A stretch of 60,197 nucleotides of DNA from NCBI RefSeq assembly GCF_003946885.1, contig NZ_RWKQ01000014.1, forward strand, positions 6,463 to 66,659, read 5' to 3'. Origin of the DNA: Specibacter cremeus (GTDB taxonomy: Bacteria > Actinomycetota > Actinomycetes > Actinomycetales > Micrococcaceae). The notes beneath the pieces are model-generated. The model was given only the letters and a program-made list of their open reading frames with translations, searched no databases and was not told the DNA's origin. Within the stretch, counting starts at the first letter, position 1; every line of letters starts with the position of its first letter. A program made the translations under genes and the position numbers. Positions 45,627 through 54,560 of this stretch are shown here, piece by piece.

Positions 45627-45815
45627 GTCGAAGAACCGAATAGTCCCTTTGTGAAAGCGGGTCTGAAAACCGATGGAAACCCAATGAGTGCCCAGCGATG
45701 AGTGCCCACTAATGAGCATGTTGCAGTGCTCTGAGACCGCCCATTCCGACATGGAATGTCGCAGTAGCAAATAGACGGTTCGTACCTGTCCGGTGCGGGC
45801 CGAGACAGGAGAAAT
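45627..45815 (+). other. infB leader, no gene seen
   Basis: This 189-bp gap has lower GC than its surroundings. A 12-nt element, ATGAGTGCCCA with one variable base before it, occurs twice (45683-45694 and 45698-45709), followed by another ATGAG. TAGACG at 45769-45774 could be a promoter -10. AGGAGA precedes the infB GTG. I see no small ORF with coding bias. Confidence 0.5.
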
Positions 45816-48683
45816 GTGGCCAAGGCCCGCGTCCACGAGCTTGCAAAAGAGCTCGGCATCACCTCGAAGGAAGCAGTCAGCAAGCTGCAGGAATTGGGCG
45901 AATTCGTTCGCTCCGCGTCATCCACCATTGAGGCCCCCGTCGTGAAGAAGCTTCGCGACGCGTTCCCGGTTGCCCCGAAGGGCGCCGACTCCGCCCTCGG
46001 CGCAAAGTCCGCGCCGACCCCCGGTCCCAAGCGTGCCCCGGCCGCCCAGGCGGAGGCTCCGGCCGCGTCTGCCACCGCGGAGGCCCCCAGCACACCGGCT
46101 GCCAGCGCACCGGCGGCTCCCGCCTCCAGCGTGCCGGCTGCTCCGGCCCCGAGTGCATCGGCGGCTCCGGCACCCGGCGCCCCGGCGGCTCCGGCCCCCA
46201 GCGCGCCGGCCGTGAGTTCGACGACGGCGGAGACGCCCGTGGCCAAGCCGGCCACGGCCCCGTCGCCGGCCGGCCCGCGCCCCGGCAACAATCCGTTCGC
46301 GACCTCGCAGGGCATGCCCCGTGCGGGTGGCCGCGGCGACGGAAACCGGGCCCCGCGTCCGGGTGCCGCCGGCCCCCGCCCGGGCAACAACCCCTTCGCA
46401 ACGTCCCAGGGCATGCCCCGTCCGGGCGCCCCGCGCTCCGGCGAGGCCGGCGCGGGTGGGCCCCGCCCGGCGGCCGGTGCGGGCGGACCCCGCCCCGGCG
46501 CGCCACGTCCCGGCGCACCACGCCCGGGCGCTCCACGTCCGGGTGCCGCGGCGGCGCGTCCCGGCGGTCCCCGGCCGACACCGGGCATGATGCCCAAGCG
46601 TGCCGAGCGTCCCGCCGCTCCCGGCCGTCCGGCCGGTGGTCCGGGCCGTGGCCGTCCGGGCGCTCCGGGTGGAGCACCCGGTGCAGGCACCGGTGGCGGC
46701 GCTCCCGCCGGCGGCGGTTTCGGCAAGGGCGGCCGCGGTCGCGGTGGCACCCAGGGCGCCTTCGGCAAGGGAGGCGCCGGTCGCGGCAAGCAGCGCAAGT
46801 CGAAGCGGGCGAAGCGGCAGGAACTGGAGCAGATGAGTGCTCCGTCGCTGGGTGGCGTGAGCGTGCCCCGCGGCGACGGCAACACCGTTGTCCGGCTGCG
46901 CCGCGGCTCGTCCATCACGGACTTCGCCGACAAGATCGAGGCGAACCCGGCCGCGCTGGTGACCGTCCTGTTCCACCTCGGTGAGATGGCCACGGCCACC
47001 CAGTCCCTCGACGAGGACACGTTTGCCGTCCTTGGCGAGGAGCTCGGCTACAAGATCCAGGTTGTCTCCCCGGAGGACGAGGAACGCGAGCTGCTGAGCA
47101 GCTTCGACATCGACTTCGAGGCCGAGCTGGAGGCCGAAGGCGACGAGGACCTCGAGGCCCGCCCGCCCGTTGTCACGGTCATGGGCCACGTCGACCACGG
47201 CAAGACCCGCCTGCTGGACGCCATCCGCAAGTCGAACGTGGTCGCCGGCGAGGCCGGTGGCATCACCCAGCACATCGGCGCCTACCAGATCGTGCACGAC
47301 CACGAGGGTACCGAGCGCCGCATCACGTTCATCGACACCCCGGGCCACGAGGCGTTCACCGCCATGCGTGCCCGTGGCGCCAAGGTCACCGACATCGCCG
47401 TGCTGGTGGTCGCCGCGGACGACGGCGTCATGCCGCAGACCGTTGAGGCGCTCAACCACGCCCAGGCGGCCAATGTGCCGATCGTCGTGGCCGTGAACAA
47501 GATCGACAAGGAAGGCTCGAACCCGGAGAAGATCCGTGGCCAGCTGACCGAGTACGGCCTGGTTCCCGAGGAGTATGGTGGCGACACCATGTTCGTGGAC
47601 GTGTCCGCCCGCGAGAACCTGAACATCGACGAGCTGCTCGAGGCCGTGCTGTTGACGGCCGACGCGGCGCTGGACATGCGCGCCAACCCGAACAAGGATG
47701 CCCGCGGCATCGCCATCGAGGCGAACCTGGACAAGGGCCGCGGTTCCGTGGCCACCGTCCTGGTGCAGTCCGGCACGCTGGAGGTCGGCGACACGATCGT
47801 CGCCGGCACCGCCCACGGCCGCGTCCGCGCCATGTTCGACGAGAACGGCGACGCCATCGCCGAGGCCGGGCCGTCGCGTCCGGTCCAGGTGCTGGGCCTC
47901 TCCAGCGTCCCGCGCGCCGGCGACACGTTCTTCGTCACCGGCGACGAGCGCACCGCGCGCCAGATCGCCGAGAAGCGCGAGGCCGCCGACCGCAACGCCG
48001 CCCTGGCCAAGCGCCGCAAGCGCATCAGCCTGGAGGACTTCGACCAGGCCGTGGCCGAGGGCAAGGTCGACACCTTGAACCTGATCCTCAAGGGCGACGT
48101 GTCCGGTGCCGTCGAGGCACTGGAGGACTCGCTGCTGAAGATCAGTGTCGGCGACGACGTGCAGCTGCGCGTCATCCACCGCGGCGTTGGCGCCATCACG
48201 CAGAACGACGTCAACCTGGCGACCGTCGACAACGCCATCATCATCGGCTTCAACGTGAAGCCGGCGGAGCGTGTCGCGGAGCTGGCCGACCGTGAGGGCG
48301 TCGACATGCGCTTCTACTCGGTCATCTACGCCGCCATCGACGACATCGAACTGGCGCTCAAGGGCATGCTCAAGCCCGAGTATGAGGAAGTCCAGCTGGG
48401 CACGGCGGAGGTCCGCGAGATCTTCCGCTCGTCCAAGGTCGGCAACATTGCCGGTTCCCTGGTTCGCTCCGGCATCATCCGGCGCAACGCCAAGGCCCGC
48501 GTGCTGCGCGGCGGCAAGGTCGTCGGCGACAACCTCACCGTGGACTCGCTCAAGCGGTTCAAGGATGACGCCACCGAGGTCCGTGACGGCTTCGAATGTG
48601 GCATCGGCCTCGGCTCGTTCAACGACCTGCAGATCGACGACGTCATCGAGACGTTCGAGATGCGCGAGAAGCCGCGCGCCTGA
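45816..48683 (+). CDS. infB: Translation initiation factor IF-2
   Basis: A 955-aa GTPase that brings initiator tRNA to the 30S subunit. The N-terminal IF2_N motif ([19 protein letters not shown]) is followed by about 300 residues of low-complexity Ala/Pro, then Arg/Gly/Pro sequence, including two copies of [15 protein letters not shown] and short RPGA repeats. The G domain begins near residue 450 with G1 GHVDHGKT, G3 DTPGHEAF and G4 NKID, and domains II-IV follow to the C-terminus. GTG start with AGGAGA upstream. A strong terminator follows. Confidence 0.97.
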   Translation: MAKARVHELAKELGITSKEAVSKLQELGEFVRSASSTIEAPVVKKLRDAFPVAPKGADSALGAKSAPTPGPKRAPAAQAEAPAASATAEAPSTPAASAPAAPASSVPAAPAPSASAAPAPGAPAAPAPSAPAVSSTTAETPVAKPATAPSPAGPRPGNNPFATSQGMPRAGGRGDGNRAPRPGAAGPRPGNNPFATSQGMPRPGAPRSGEAGAGGPRPAAGAGGPRPGAPRPGAPRPGAPRPGAAAARPGGPRPTPGMMPKRAERPAAPGRPAGGPGRGRPGAPGGAPGAGTGGGAPAGGGFGKGGRGRGGTQGAFGKGGAGRGKQRKSKRAKRQELEQMSAPSLGGVSVPRGDGNTVVRLRRGSSITDFADKIEANPAALVTVLFHLGEMATATQSLDEDTFAVLGEELGYKIQVVSPEDEERELLSSFDIDFEAELEAEGDEDLEARPPVVTVMGHVDHGKTRLLDAIRKSNVVAGEAGGITQHIGAYQIVHDHEGTERRITFIDTPGHEAFTAMRARGAKVTDIAVLVVAADDGVMPQTVEALNHAQAANVPIVVAVNKIDKEGSNPEKIRGQLTEYGLVPEEYGGDTMFVDVSARENLNIDELLEAVLLTADAALDMRANPNKDARGIAIEANLDKGRGSVATVLVQSGTLEVGDTIVAGTAHGRVRAMFDENGDAIAEAGPSRPVQVLGLSSVPRAGDTFFVTGDERTARQIAEKREAADRNAALAKRRKRISLEDFDQAVAEGKVDTLNLILKGDVSGAVEALEDSLLKISVGDDVQLRVIHRGVGAITQNDVNLATVDNAIIIGFNVKPAERVAELADREGVDMRFYSVIYAAIDDIELALKGMLKPEYEEVQLGTAEVREIFRSSKVGNIAGSLVRSGIIRRNAKARVLRGGKVVGDNLTVDSLKRFKDDATEVRDGFECGIGLGSFNDLQIDDVIETFEMREKPRA

Positions 48684-48695
48684 CCTGCAACACCA

Positions 48696-48740
48696 CCGAT
48701 TGGGTGCCCGCGGACGAGCCGCGGGCACCCAATCGGCTTT
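48696..48740 (+). terminator. Terminator after infB
   Basis: A perfect 18-bp stem (48696-48713 with 48719-48736) and 5-nt loop, followed by CTTT. It separates infB from rbfA, which are otherwise often cotranscribed, so some control or partial read-through is likely. Confidence 0.85.
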
Positions 48741-48801
48741 ACCGTCAAACCGTCGGCCGGGCCGGCGGACAACCCCTTCGCTTGTACCCCGAGGAGTACC
48801 C

Positions 48802-49239
48802 ATGGCTGACTCAGCCCGTGCCGCGAAACTGGCACAACGCATCAAGGTGATCGTGGCCGAAGGGCTGCGCCGCAGCGTCAAGGATCCCCGCGTCGAGGGC
48901 ATCACCGTCACCGACGCGCGCGTGACCAACGATTTGCAGCATGCCACCGTCTACTACACCGTGTTCGGTGACGACACGGCGCAGGCCGACGCGAAGGTCG
49001 GTCTGGAGAAGGCCAAGGGCGTGCTGCGCCAGGAGGTCGGCCGGAACATCACGGTCCGGCTGACGCCGACGCTCGACTTCGTCGCGGACGAGATCCCCGT
49101 GAATGCCAGCAACCTCGAGGCGCTGCTGCGCACCGCCAAGGAGCGGGACGCGAAACTGGCCGCACTGGCCGAGGGCGCCGAGTTTGCCGGCGACTCCGAC
49201 CCGTACAAGAAGCCCGAAGCGGCCGACGACGGGGAATAG
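48802..49239 (+). CDS. rbfA: Ribosome-binding factor A
   Basis: A 145-aa KH-fold factor for late 30S maturation and cold adaptation. Diagnostic sequence: AQRIKVIVAEGLRRSVKDPR, GITVTDARVTNDLQHATVYYTV, LRQEVGRNITVRLTPTLDFV. The C-terminal 25 residues are acidic and disordered. GAGGAG is 6-11 nt before the ATG. It follows infB after the terminator; a repeat cluster starts 20 bp after its stop. Confidence 0.95.
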   Translation: MADSARAAKLAQRIKVIVAEGLRRSVKDPRVEGITVTDARVTNDLQHATVYYTVFGDDTAQADAKVGLEKAKGVLRQEVGRNITVRLTPTLDFVADEIPVNASNLEALLRTAKERDAKLAALAEGAEFAGDSDPYKKPEAADDGE

Positions 49240-49261
49240 TCCCCACGCCCGAGGGGCCAGG

Positions 49262-49418
49262 CGGATTTCGACGAGCTCAATCACCGGTGGTCGAGCCTGG
49301 GCCCACGGCCGCGAGGGGCCCCGACCGAGCTTGCGAGGGCGGGGAGCGGCTGGGGAGCGAGACCGGGGGACGGTGATTTCGACGAGCTCAATCACCGGTG
49401 GTCGAGCTTGTCGAGACC
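49262..49418. repeat. Interspersed repeat cluster G
   Basis: Two reverse-type units (ATTTCGACGAGCTCAATCACC at 49264 and 49377) each run into forward units (GGTGGTCGAGCCTGG; then a full 22-nt unit ending near 49418), with about 80 bp of unrelated GC-rich sequence between them. The copy pair can form hairpins. Its right edge forms the 3' end of the coding remnant described next. Confidence 0.85.
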
Positions 49419-49520
49419 CCGTACAGGGTGGCGGCCTCGAACAGGTTCAGGAATGCCAACTGGCGGGTCTTGCCGCGCCAGTCCAGGCTCATCAGCCGGG
49501 CCGGCTGGGCCCGCGGCGAT
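49388..49520 (-). pseudogene. C-terminal coding remnant of unknown gene
   Basis: On the minus strand a frame with almost pure G/C third positions reads RLMSLDWRGKTRQLAFLNLF, then EAATLYGV, and ends VSTSSTTGD within the repeat unit. It has the look of a genuine protein C-terminus, but upstream the coding signal breaks up over several frames (49520-49640) and no start is evident. I do not recognise the family. Probably a decayed gene whose last codons were replaced by a repeat insertion. The rest of the 49240-49690 gap shows nothing else. Confidence 0.35.
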
Positions 49521-49691
49521 CTCCCCGACGCGGGATTTGCCCGGGTGGTGCCTTCACTTGTCCTGGATGCCGTGGCCGTCATGGGGGCCGCGCTTGTCCG
49601 CCGTCTCCCGACGGACAGGACACGGCCTGGTTCCACGATTGCTGGAAGGTCAATGAAGGTTTCCCGTAGCAGCCGCGCCGCCCGGCACCGA

Positions 49692-49697
49692 TATACT
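49692..49697 (+). promoter_or_regulatory. -10 of truB, leaderless
   Basis: TATACT, a near-perfect -10, ends 7 nt before the GTG at 49705. There is no ribosome site. The -35 region (about 49669-49674) is not recognisable. Confidence 0.6.
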
Positions 49698-49704
49698 GGT
49701 GGGC

Positions 49705-50655
49705 GTGCTTTCCGGACTGGTAATCGTTGACAAACCGCAGGGATGGACCAGCCATGACGTGGTGGCCCGCCTGCGGCGCCTCGCGGGCACCCGGAAGGTC
49801 GGCCACGCCGGCACGCTCGACCCGATGGCCACCGGCGTGCTCGTCGTCGGCATCAACAAGGCCACCCGGCTGCTCACCTACATCGTCGGCACCACCAAGG
49901 CGTACGACGCCACCATCCGCCTGGGCCGCGCCACCGTCACCGACGACGCCGAGGGCGAGGTCACGCAGACGCGGACGACGGCGGCGGTCACCTTCGACGC
50001 CGTCCGCGCCGGCATCGCCGGGCTCACCGGCCCGATCGACCAGGTGCCCAGCAGCGTCAGCGCCATCAAGGTCAACGGCGAACGGGCCTATGCGCGGGTC
50101 CGGTCCGGCGAGGACGTCACGCTCGCCGCGCGCCCCGTCACCATCGACGCGTTCGACGTCCACGACCTGGTCCGCGGCACCGACGACGATGGCGAGTACC
50201 TCGACGTTGACGTCAGCGTGCGCTGCTCATCCGGCACCTACATCCGCGCGCTGGCCCGCGACCTCGGAGAGGGCCTCGGCGTGGGCGGGCACCTGACCGC
50301 GCTGCGCCGCACCGCCGTCGGACCCTACACGTTGGCGCAGGCACGCACGCTCGACGAACTGGCCGACGATTTCGTCATGCTGGACATCGCCGACGCCGCG
50401 CGGGCACTCATGCCCGTCCGGGAGCTCACCGCCGGGGAAGCCGTGGAACTGTCGTTCGGCCGGCGCATCCCGGCCAGTGAGCATGGTCGGCACACCGCAG
50501 CGGACCCGGCCGCCGCGTTCGCCCCGGACGGCACGCTCACGGCACTGCTGGCGGACCGCGGCAACTACGCCAAACCCGTGCTCGTCTTCCCGCCCGATCC
50601 CGAAATGAGACCCGAAATAGCCCCGATCAACAGCCACCGAACCCCGCGACCATGA
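49705..50655 (+). CDS. truB: tRNA pseudouridine 55 synthase
   Basis: A 316-aa enzyme that modifies U55 in the T-loop of tRNAs. The N-terminal SGLVIVDKPQGWTSHDVV and the catalytic HAGTLDPMATGVL (nucleophile D39) are clear, as are the YDATIRLGRAT strand and CSSGTYIRALARDLG. The C-terminal PUA-like region runs to 285, then a Pro-rich tail. The GTG at 49705 is preferred to the GTG at 49699 because the TATACT box puts the transcript start there. It overlaps the next gene by ATGA. Confidence 0.95.
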   Translation: MLSGLVIVDKPQGWTSHDVVARLRRLAGTRKVGHAGTLDPMATGVLVVGINKATRLLTYIVGTTKAYDATIRLGRATVTDDAEGEVTQTRTTAAVTFDAVRAGIAGLTGPIDQVPSSVSAIKVNGERAYARVRSGEDVTLAARPVTIDAFDVHDLVRGTDDDGEYLDVDVSVRCSSGTYIRALARDLGEGLGVGGHLTALRRTAVGPYTLAQARTLDELADDFVMLDIADAARALMPVRELTAGEAVELSFGRRIPASEHGRHTAADPAAAFAPDGTLTALLADRGNYAKPVLVFPPDPEMRPEIAPINSHRTPRP

Positions 50656-51071
50656 CCGTTGACGGCTGGTTCATCGCCGCACTCGTCATTGGAGTGCTGT
50701 CCACCGTCACCTGCGTCGGGGCGGCGATCCTGAAGAAGAAACCCAACGACATCACGCTGCTCGCCGTGGCCGCGGTCTGGCTGTTCACGCTCGTGTACCT
50801 GGTCGCCTCGATCGTGCGCGTGGCCACCGGATCGACCATCGCCGGGGCAACGTGGGAGTTCTGGGCCTACCTGGTCACGGCCGTCTGCATCCCCATCGCC
50901 GGGTTTTACTGGGCCATGCTGGAACGGTCGTTCTGGAGCAACTACGTGCTGGGCGCGGTCGGCGTCACGGTCGTCGTCATGATGGCCCGCATGGCGCAGA
51001 TATGGTACGGCTCGGGCGCACCGGCCGCGGCCGCGCTGCACGGCCTCACGACCATCGGATTCGGCGCCTAG
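50652..51071 (+). CDS. Four-helix membrane protein, unknown
   Basis: A 139-aa protein with four hydrophobic helices (about 6-28, 36-60, 71-92 and 98-120). The short basic loop ILKKKPND and the sequence WEFWAYLVTAVCIPIAGFYWAMLERS are its most distinctive parts; they resemble small actinobacterial membrane proteins found between truB and ribF, of unknown function. The ATG overlaps the truB stop. A similar-sized membrane gene follows 23 bp later. Confidence 0.75.
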   Translation: MTVDGWFIAALVIGVLSTVTCVGAAILKKKPNDITLLAVAAVWLFTLVYLVASIVRVATGSTIAGATWEFWAYLVTAVCIPIAGFYWAMLERSFWSNYVLGAVGVTVVVMMARMAQIWYGSGAPAAAALHGLTTIGFGA

Positions 51072-51094
51072 GCGCGCCGGTACAGGAGCGGAAC

Positions 51095-51535
51095 ATGACA
51101 CAGGAAACCCCCACCGAACCTCGCGACACGGAGCAGGCCCCCGACAACGGGCGGCGGTCCGGCGCCGGCCGGCTGCTCATCACGGTGTACGCCATCTTCG
51201 CCATCGCCGCCACCGCGAGGGCCGGCTTCCAGATCGCCACCCAGTTCGAGCAGGCGCCGCTGGCCTACCTGCTCTCCGCGTTCGCCGCCGTCGTGTACAT
51301 CGTCGCGACCGTGTCGTTGGCCAGCCGGGGCCGGACCGCGGCGCGCATCGCCGCCGCCGCCATCGTCGTCGAACTTCTCGGCGTGCTGGTGATAGGCAGC
51401 CTGAGCCTGGCCGACCCGGCCGCATTCCCGAAAGCCACCGTGTGGAGCCTGTACGGACAGGGCTACGTGTTCGTGCCGCTGGTCCTGCCCATCCTCGGCC
51501 TGTGGTGGCTGTACCGGCACCGGACGCGCGCATGA
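51095..51535 (+). CDS. Membrane protein, unknown
   Basis: A 146-aa protein: about 25 polar N-terminal residues, then four helices (about 28-50, 57-75, 85-105 and 118-140) containing YAIFAIAATARAGFQIATQF and YLLSAFAAVVYIVATVSLASRGRTA. It looks like the actinobacterial 'hypothetical membrane protein' found next to truB/ribF; function unknown. CAGGAG precedes the ATG. The stop overlaps the ATG of the tandem acetyltransferase. Confidence 0.75.
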   Translation: MTQETPTEPRDTEQAPDNGRRSGAGRLLITVYAIFAIAATARAGFQIATQFEQAPLAYLLSAFAAVVYIVATVSLASRGRTAARIAAAAIVVELLGVLVIGSLSLADPAAFPKATVWSLYGQGYVFVPLVLPILGLWWLYRHRTRA

Positions 51536-52719
51536 GCGCCCCACGGCTGGGTGACGGTCTGACCACGCTGCGCGCGTTCACGGACGACGACGCCGCGTCC
51601 TACGCCGCGATCCTCCGGGATGAGCTGAACGTCACATGGGCCGGATCCAACGCCGCCGCCACCGACGAAACGGCCCGGCAGGAGATCCGGGACGTCCTGG
51701 CCCGCGGCTGGCAGGCCGGCGACTACCTGCGCTTCGCCGTCGAGGAGGACCTTGGGGCCGGGCCGGAGGTGATCGGCACCGTCAGCCTGCAACGCGTGTT
51801 CCGCCCCGCGGGCGGCGGCGGGTCCGCGTCCGTCGGGATCAAGCTGGCCGGGGCCGGCCGCGGCCGGGGGAGCGGTACGCGCGCCGTCGAGCTGCTGTGC
51901 GGCTACGCCTACGGCACGCTCGGCGTGGACATCCTGCATTGGCAGGCCACGGTCGGCAACACGGCCAGCAGGTCGCTGGCCGAACGGGCCGGCTTCACGC
52001 TCGCCGCCACCATTCCCGGGTTCGGGCACGTGGACGGCGCCGTCGCGGACGGCTGGGTGTTCAGCCAGACCGCCTCGCATTGGCATGCCCGCGGCGACGC
52101 CCCGGCACCCGAGCTCGAGCCGGCACCCGTCGTCCCGGCACTCACGGACGGGTCCGTGGTGTTGCGCGCCCTTGACGTTGCCGACGCCGGGGCGCTGGTT
52201 GCCAACTGCCGGGACGCCGAGGCCGTGCGCTGGACCACGGTGCCGCTGGACTACACGATGGAGCACGCGCTCGGTTTCATCAACGAGATCACCGTCGACG
52301 GGTGGCGGACGGGCAAGAACCTGACGTTCGCCGTGGCCGACGCCGCAACGAACGCGCTGCTGGGCACCATCGACCTGCAGTGCAACGCACCCGGACAGGC
52401 CGCCATCGGCATCAACTTCGGCGTGGCGGCGCGCGGCACGGGCGCCGCGGAACGGGCCGTGCGGCTCCTCGTCGACTTCGCGTTCACGCAACTGAACCTC
52501 AGCTACCTGCACTGGACGGCCATGGTGCCGAACTGGGGCAGCCGGAAACTGGCCTGGAAGGTCGGGTTCGTGCTGGAAGGCACCATCCGCGGCGGCTACA
52601 GCGACCGCGGCACACCGGCCGACAAATGGGTCCTGACCCTGGCCGACGGCGACGCGCGCACACCCGCCGGTCCGTGGGACGGCCCGGCCCGGCCCACGGA
52701 CCATCAGCAGGTACTCTAG
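51532..52719 (+). CDS. Tandem GNAT acetyltransferase
   Basis: A 395-aa protein with two RimJ/RimL-type GNAT domains in a row. Domain one (about 8-185) has the CoA loop AGAGRGRGSGTRAVELL and HWQATVGNTASRSLAERAGF; domain two (about 205-375) has the matching AARGTGAAERAVRLLVDFAF and HWTAMVPNWGSRKLAWKVGF. Each pair of motifs is complete, so both domains may be active. Substrate unknown (protein N-terminus or small amine). Coupled to the membrane gene upstream. Confidence 0.85.
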   Translation: MSAPRLGDGLTTLRAFTDDDAASYAAILRDELNVTWAGSNAAATDETARQEIRDVLARGWQAGDYLRFAVEEDLGAGPEVIGTVSLQRVFRPAGGGGSASVGIKLAGAGRGRGSGTRAVELLCGYAYGTLGVDILHWQATVGNTASRSLAERAGFTLAATIPGFGHVDGAVADGWVFSQTASHWHARGDAPAPELEPAPVVPALTDGSVVLRALDVADAGALVANCRDAEAVRWTTVPLDYTMEHALGFINEITVDGWRTGKNLTFAVADAATNALLGTIDLQCNAPGQAAIGINFGVAARGTGAAERAVRLLVDFAFTQLNLSYLHWTAMVPNWGSRKLAWKVGFVLEGTIRGGYSDRGTPADKWVLTLADGDARTPAGPWDGPARPTDHQQVL

Positions 52720-52868
52720 GAAAGGTTTCCGGGCCGCCATTCCCGGTTGCCGGAAACGGCGGCCCGGAGGGGCCGCCGGCAGGCAATGCCCATCACGGCA
52801 CTGGCAATTACGGCAAGGCCAATCACAGCAATGGCAATCACGGCAAGACAAGCAGCAAAAGGCAGGTA
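52720..52868 (+). repeat. ribF leader with short imperfect repeats
   Basis: This gap first holds a hairpin (CCGGGCCGCC and GGCGGCCCGG, about 52730-52770) and then degenerate direct repeats of the form CAATCACGGCAA: GCCCATCACGGCA, GGCAATTACGGCAA, GGCCAATCACAGCAA and GGCAATCACGGCAA, between 52786 and 52845, about 15 nt apart. It lacks the conserved FMN riboswitch sequence. Function unknown. Confidence 0.6.
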
Positions 52869-52872
52869 AGCG

Positions 52873-53814
52873 GTGCAGATCTGGAACTCCCTGGCACAGG
52901 TGCCCGACGGCTACGGCCCGTCGGTCGTCACGTTGGGCAACTTCGACGGTCTGCACCTCGGCCACCAGGAAGTCCTCGGCGTCGTGCGCGACGTCGCCGC
53001 CGCGAAGGGCGCGCGGGCCGTGGCCCTCACCTTCGACCCGCACCCCGCCCAGGTGCACCGGCCCGAATCGGCGCCCGCGCAGATCATGGGACTGGCCGCG
53101 AAACTGGACGCCATGGCCGAAACCGGGCTCGACGCGGTGGTCGTCCTCGAGTACACCCTCGACTTCGCCCAACAATCACCCGAGGAGTTCGTCAAGAACG
53201 TGTTCGTCGACGCGCTCGGCGCCGGCACCGTCGTCGTCGGCCACGACGTGCGGTTCGGGCGGGGCAATTCCGGCGACCTGGCGACCATGGTGGAGCTGGG
53301 CACCCAACTGGGCTTCGACGTCGTCGTGGTTGACGACAAGGGGCGCGACCGGCGCTGGTCATCGACGTGGGTGCGCGAGGCCCTCGTCAACGGCGACGTG
53401 GCCATGGCCGCGGAGGTCCTCGGGCGGCACCACCGCGTGTGCGGCGAGGTCGTGCACGGCGCCGCCCGCGGCCGCGCGCTCGGCTTCCCGACCGCGAACC
53501 TGGCCGACGACGCCACCGGCATCATCCCGGCCGACGGCATCTACGCCGGCTGGCTGACCGACCTGAACGGGAAGGTCTGGCCGGCCGCGATCTCCATCGG
53601 CTCCAACCCCACGTTCGCCGGCGTGAGCCGCCAAGTCGAGGCGTTCGTGCTCGACCGGCCCGAGGAGCCGGTCGAGGCGTTCGACCTGTACGGCCAGCAG
53701 GTGTGCCTCGACTTCGTGGACCGGTTGCGCGGCATGGTCGCCTACACGGGCCCGGAGGCGCTCATCGCACAGATGCGCCTGGACGTGGAGCAATGCCGGG
53801 GCATCCTCGCCTGA
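52873..53814 (+). CDS. ribF: Riboflavin kinase/FAD synthetase
   Basis: A 313-aa bifunctional enzyme that makes FMN and then FAD. The N-terminal adenylyltransferase shows [16 protein letters not shown] and [17 protein letters not shown] with the ISSTWVRE-like SSTWVREAL motif; the C-terminal kinase has [18 protein letters not shown] and [15 protein letters not shown] start without an obvious ribosome site; AGGTAAG lies 6-12 nt upstream. Located between truB and rpsO as in many bacteria. Confidence 0.95.
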   Translation: MQIWNSLAQVPDGYGPSVVTLGNFDGLHLGHQEVLGVVRDVAAAKGARAVALTFDPHPAQVHRPESAPAQIMGLAAKLDAMAETGLDAVVVLEYTLDFAQQSPEEFVKNVFVDALGAGTVVVGHDVRFGRGNSGDLATMVELGTQLGFDVVVVDDKGRDRRWSSTWVREALVNGDVAMAAEVLGRHHRVCGEVVHGAARGRALGFPTANLADDATGIIPADGIYAGWLTDLNGKVWPAAISIGSNPTFAGVSRQVEAFVLDRPEEPVEAFDLYGQQVCLDFVDRLRGMVAYTGPEALIAQMRLDVEQCRGILA

Positions 53815-53834
53815 CCCACCGGGCTTCCGCCGCT

Positions 53835-53864
53835 TCGACAGAACCCGCGCCCCTGCCGTAAACT
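53835..53864 (+). promoter_or_regulatory. Promoter of rpsO-pnp
   Basis: TCGACA at 53835-53840 and TAAACT at 53859-53864 (18-bp spacing) in the ribF-rpsO gap. The leader from about 53872 to the rpsO GTG (100 nt) is GC-rich and could fold for S15 autoregulation, but I cannot identify the binding site. Confidence 0.5.
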
Positions 53865-53974
53865 GGGGGACGGGAATCCGGCTGCAGTCCGTGGTGGCTG
53901 GATTCAACTGTGTGGGGGGCGCTTCGGCACGCCGCACGGCATTCGTTTACACGGCACAAACCAAGGAGTTACCT

Positions 53975-54244
53975 GTGGCATTGGACGCCGCTGTCAAACA
54001 AGAAATCATGCAGGCCTACGCGACCCACGAGGGTGACACGGGCTCGCCCGAGGTCCAGATCGCGATGCTGTCCCGACGCATCTCCGACCTGACCGAGCAC
54101 CTCAAGTCGCACAAGCACGACCACCACACCCGTCGTGGTCTGATGGCGCTGGTGGGCCGTCGTCGTCGTCTCCTGGGTTACCTCAAGGACACCGACATCA
54201 CCCGCTACCGTACGCTCATCGAGCGCCTCGGCCTGCGCCGCTAG
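53975..54244 (+). CDS. rpsO: 30S ribosomal protein S15
   Basis: An 89-aa protein of standard length that binds 16S rRNA helices 20-22. The family sequence is unmistakable: [34 protein letters not shown] and [16 protein letters not shown] start with AAGGAG upstream. It precedes pnp, as in most bacteria, with a processing-type hairpin and a structured leader between them. Confidence 0.98.
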   Translation: MALDAAVKQEIMQAYATHEGDTGSPEVQIAMLSRRISDLTEHLKSHKHDHHTRRGLMALVGRRRRLLGYLKDTDITRYRTLIERLGLRR

Positions 54245-54252
54245 CATGACTT

Positions 54253-54293
54253 GAACGGCGGTCCCTCCTGTTCCTGGGGAGGGGCCGCCGTTC
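54253..54293 (+). terminator. rpsO-pnp intergenic hairpin
   Basis: A 16-bp stem (54253-54268 with 54278-54293, one G-U pair) and a 9-nt loop begin 9 bp after the rpsO stop. No T-run follows. In other bacteria a hairpin in this place is a partial terminator and RNase III cleavage site that starts pnp mRNA decay; the same is plausible here. Confidence 0.7.
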
Positions 54294-54354
54294 GCAGTAC
54301 CGGCCGGGGGACCCGGCCGGGCAACAATTCAACAAAGGGAAGCAGCCGGCATCG

Positions 54355-54483
54355 CGCATTCGCGGTCCTCGGTAGTGGCCTCCGGGAGCACGCCCCACGG
54401 GCGGGCCCGTGGGCCTCGATCGAAGACCGGGTGTCGTACAGGGTCTTCACCGCACCGCGGTGGAGACCCTGGGCTGAGGCCGG
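54355..54483 (+). ncRNA. Actino-pnp leader RNA
   Basis: The 316-bp rpsO-pnp gap holds a structured region. It begins with TCCTCGGTAGTGGCCTC, includes a CCCACGGG/CCCGTGGG hairpin (about 54395-54412), a two-part hairpin at 54439-54471 (CAGGGTC with GACCCTG; CACCGC with GCGGTG), and a possible long-range pair GGCCTC with GAGGCC that closes the whole. A conserved cis-acting 'Actino-pnp' RNA is known from actinobacterial exoribonuclease leaders; position and sequence fit. It probably controls PNPase synthesis. A covariance-model search would settle it. Confidence 0.65.
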
Positions 54484-54560
54484 GGGTTTCCCGCCCACCC
54501 CGCGCACGCGCACCCCACAAGGGTGCCGTGCCAGTGACAAGGAAACGGAGGTGACTCTCC

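Noticed and set aside
45918-48947. Minus-strand open frame of 1009 codons opposite infB
   Set aside because: Antisense shadow of the IF-2 gene, low complexity, no start signal, no domain.
52720-52872. FMN riboswitch upstream of ribF
   Set aside because: The highly conserved RFN core sequences are absent; only a hairpin and short direct repeats are visible.
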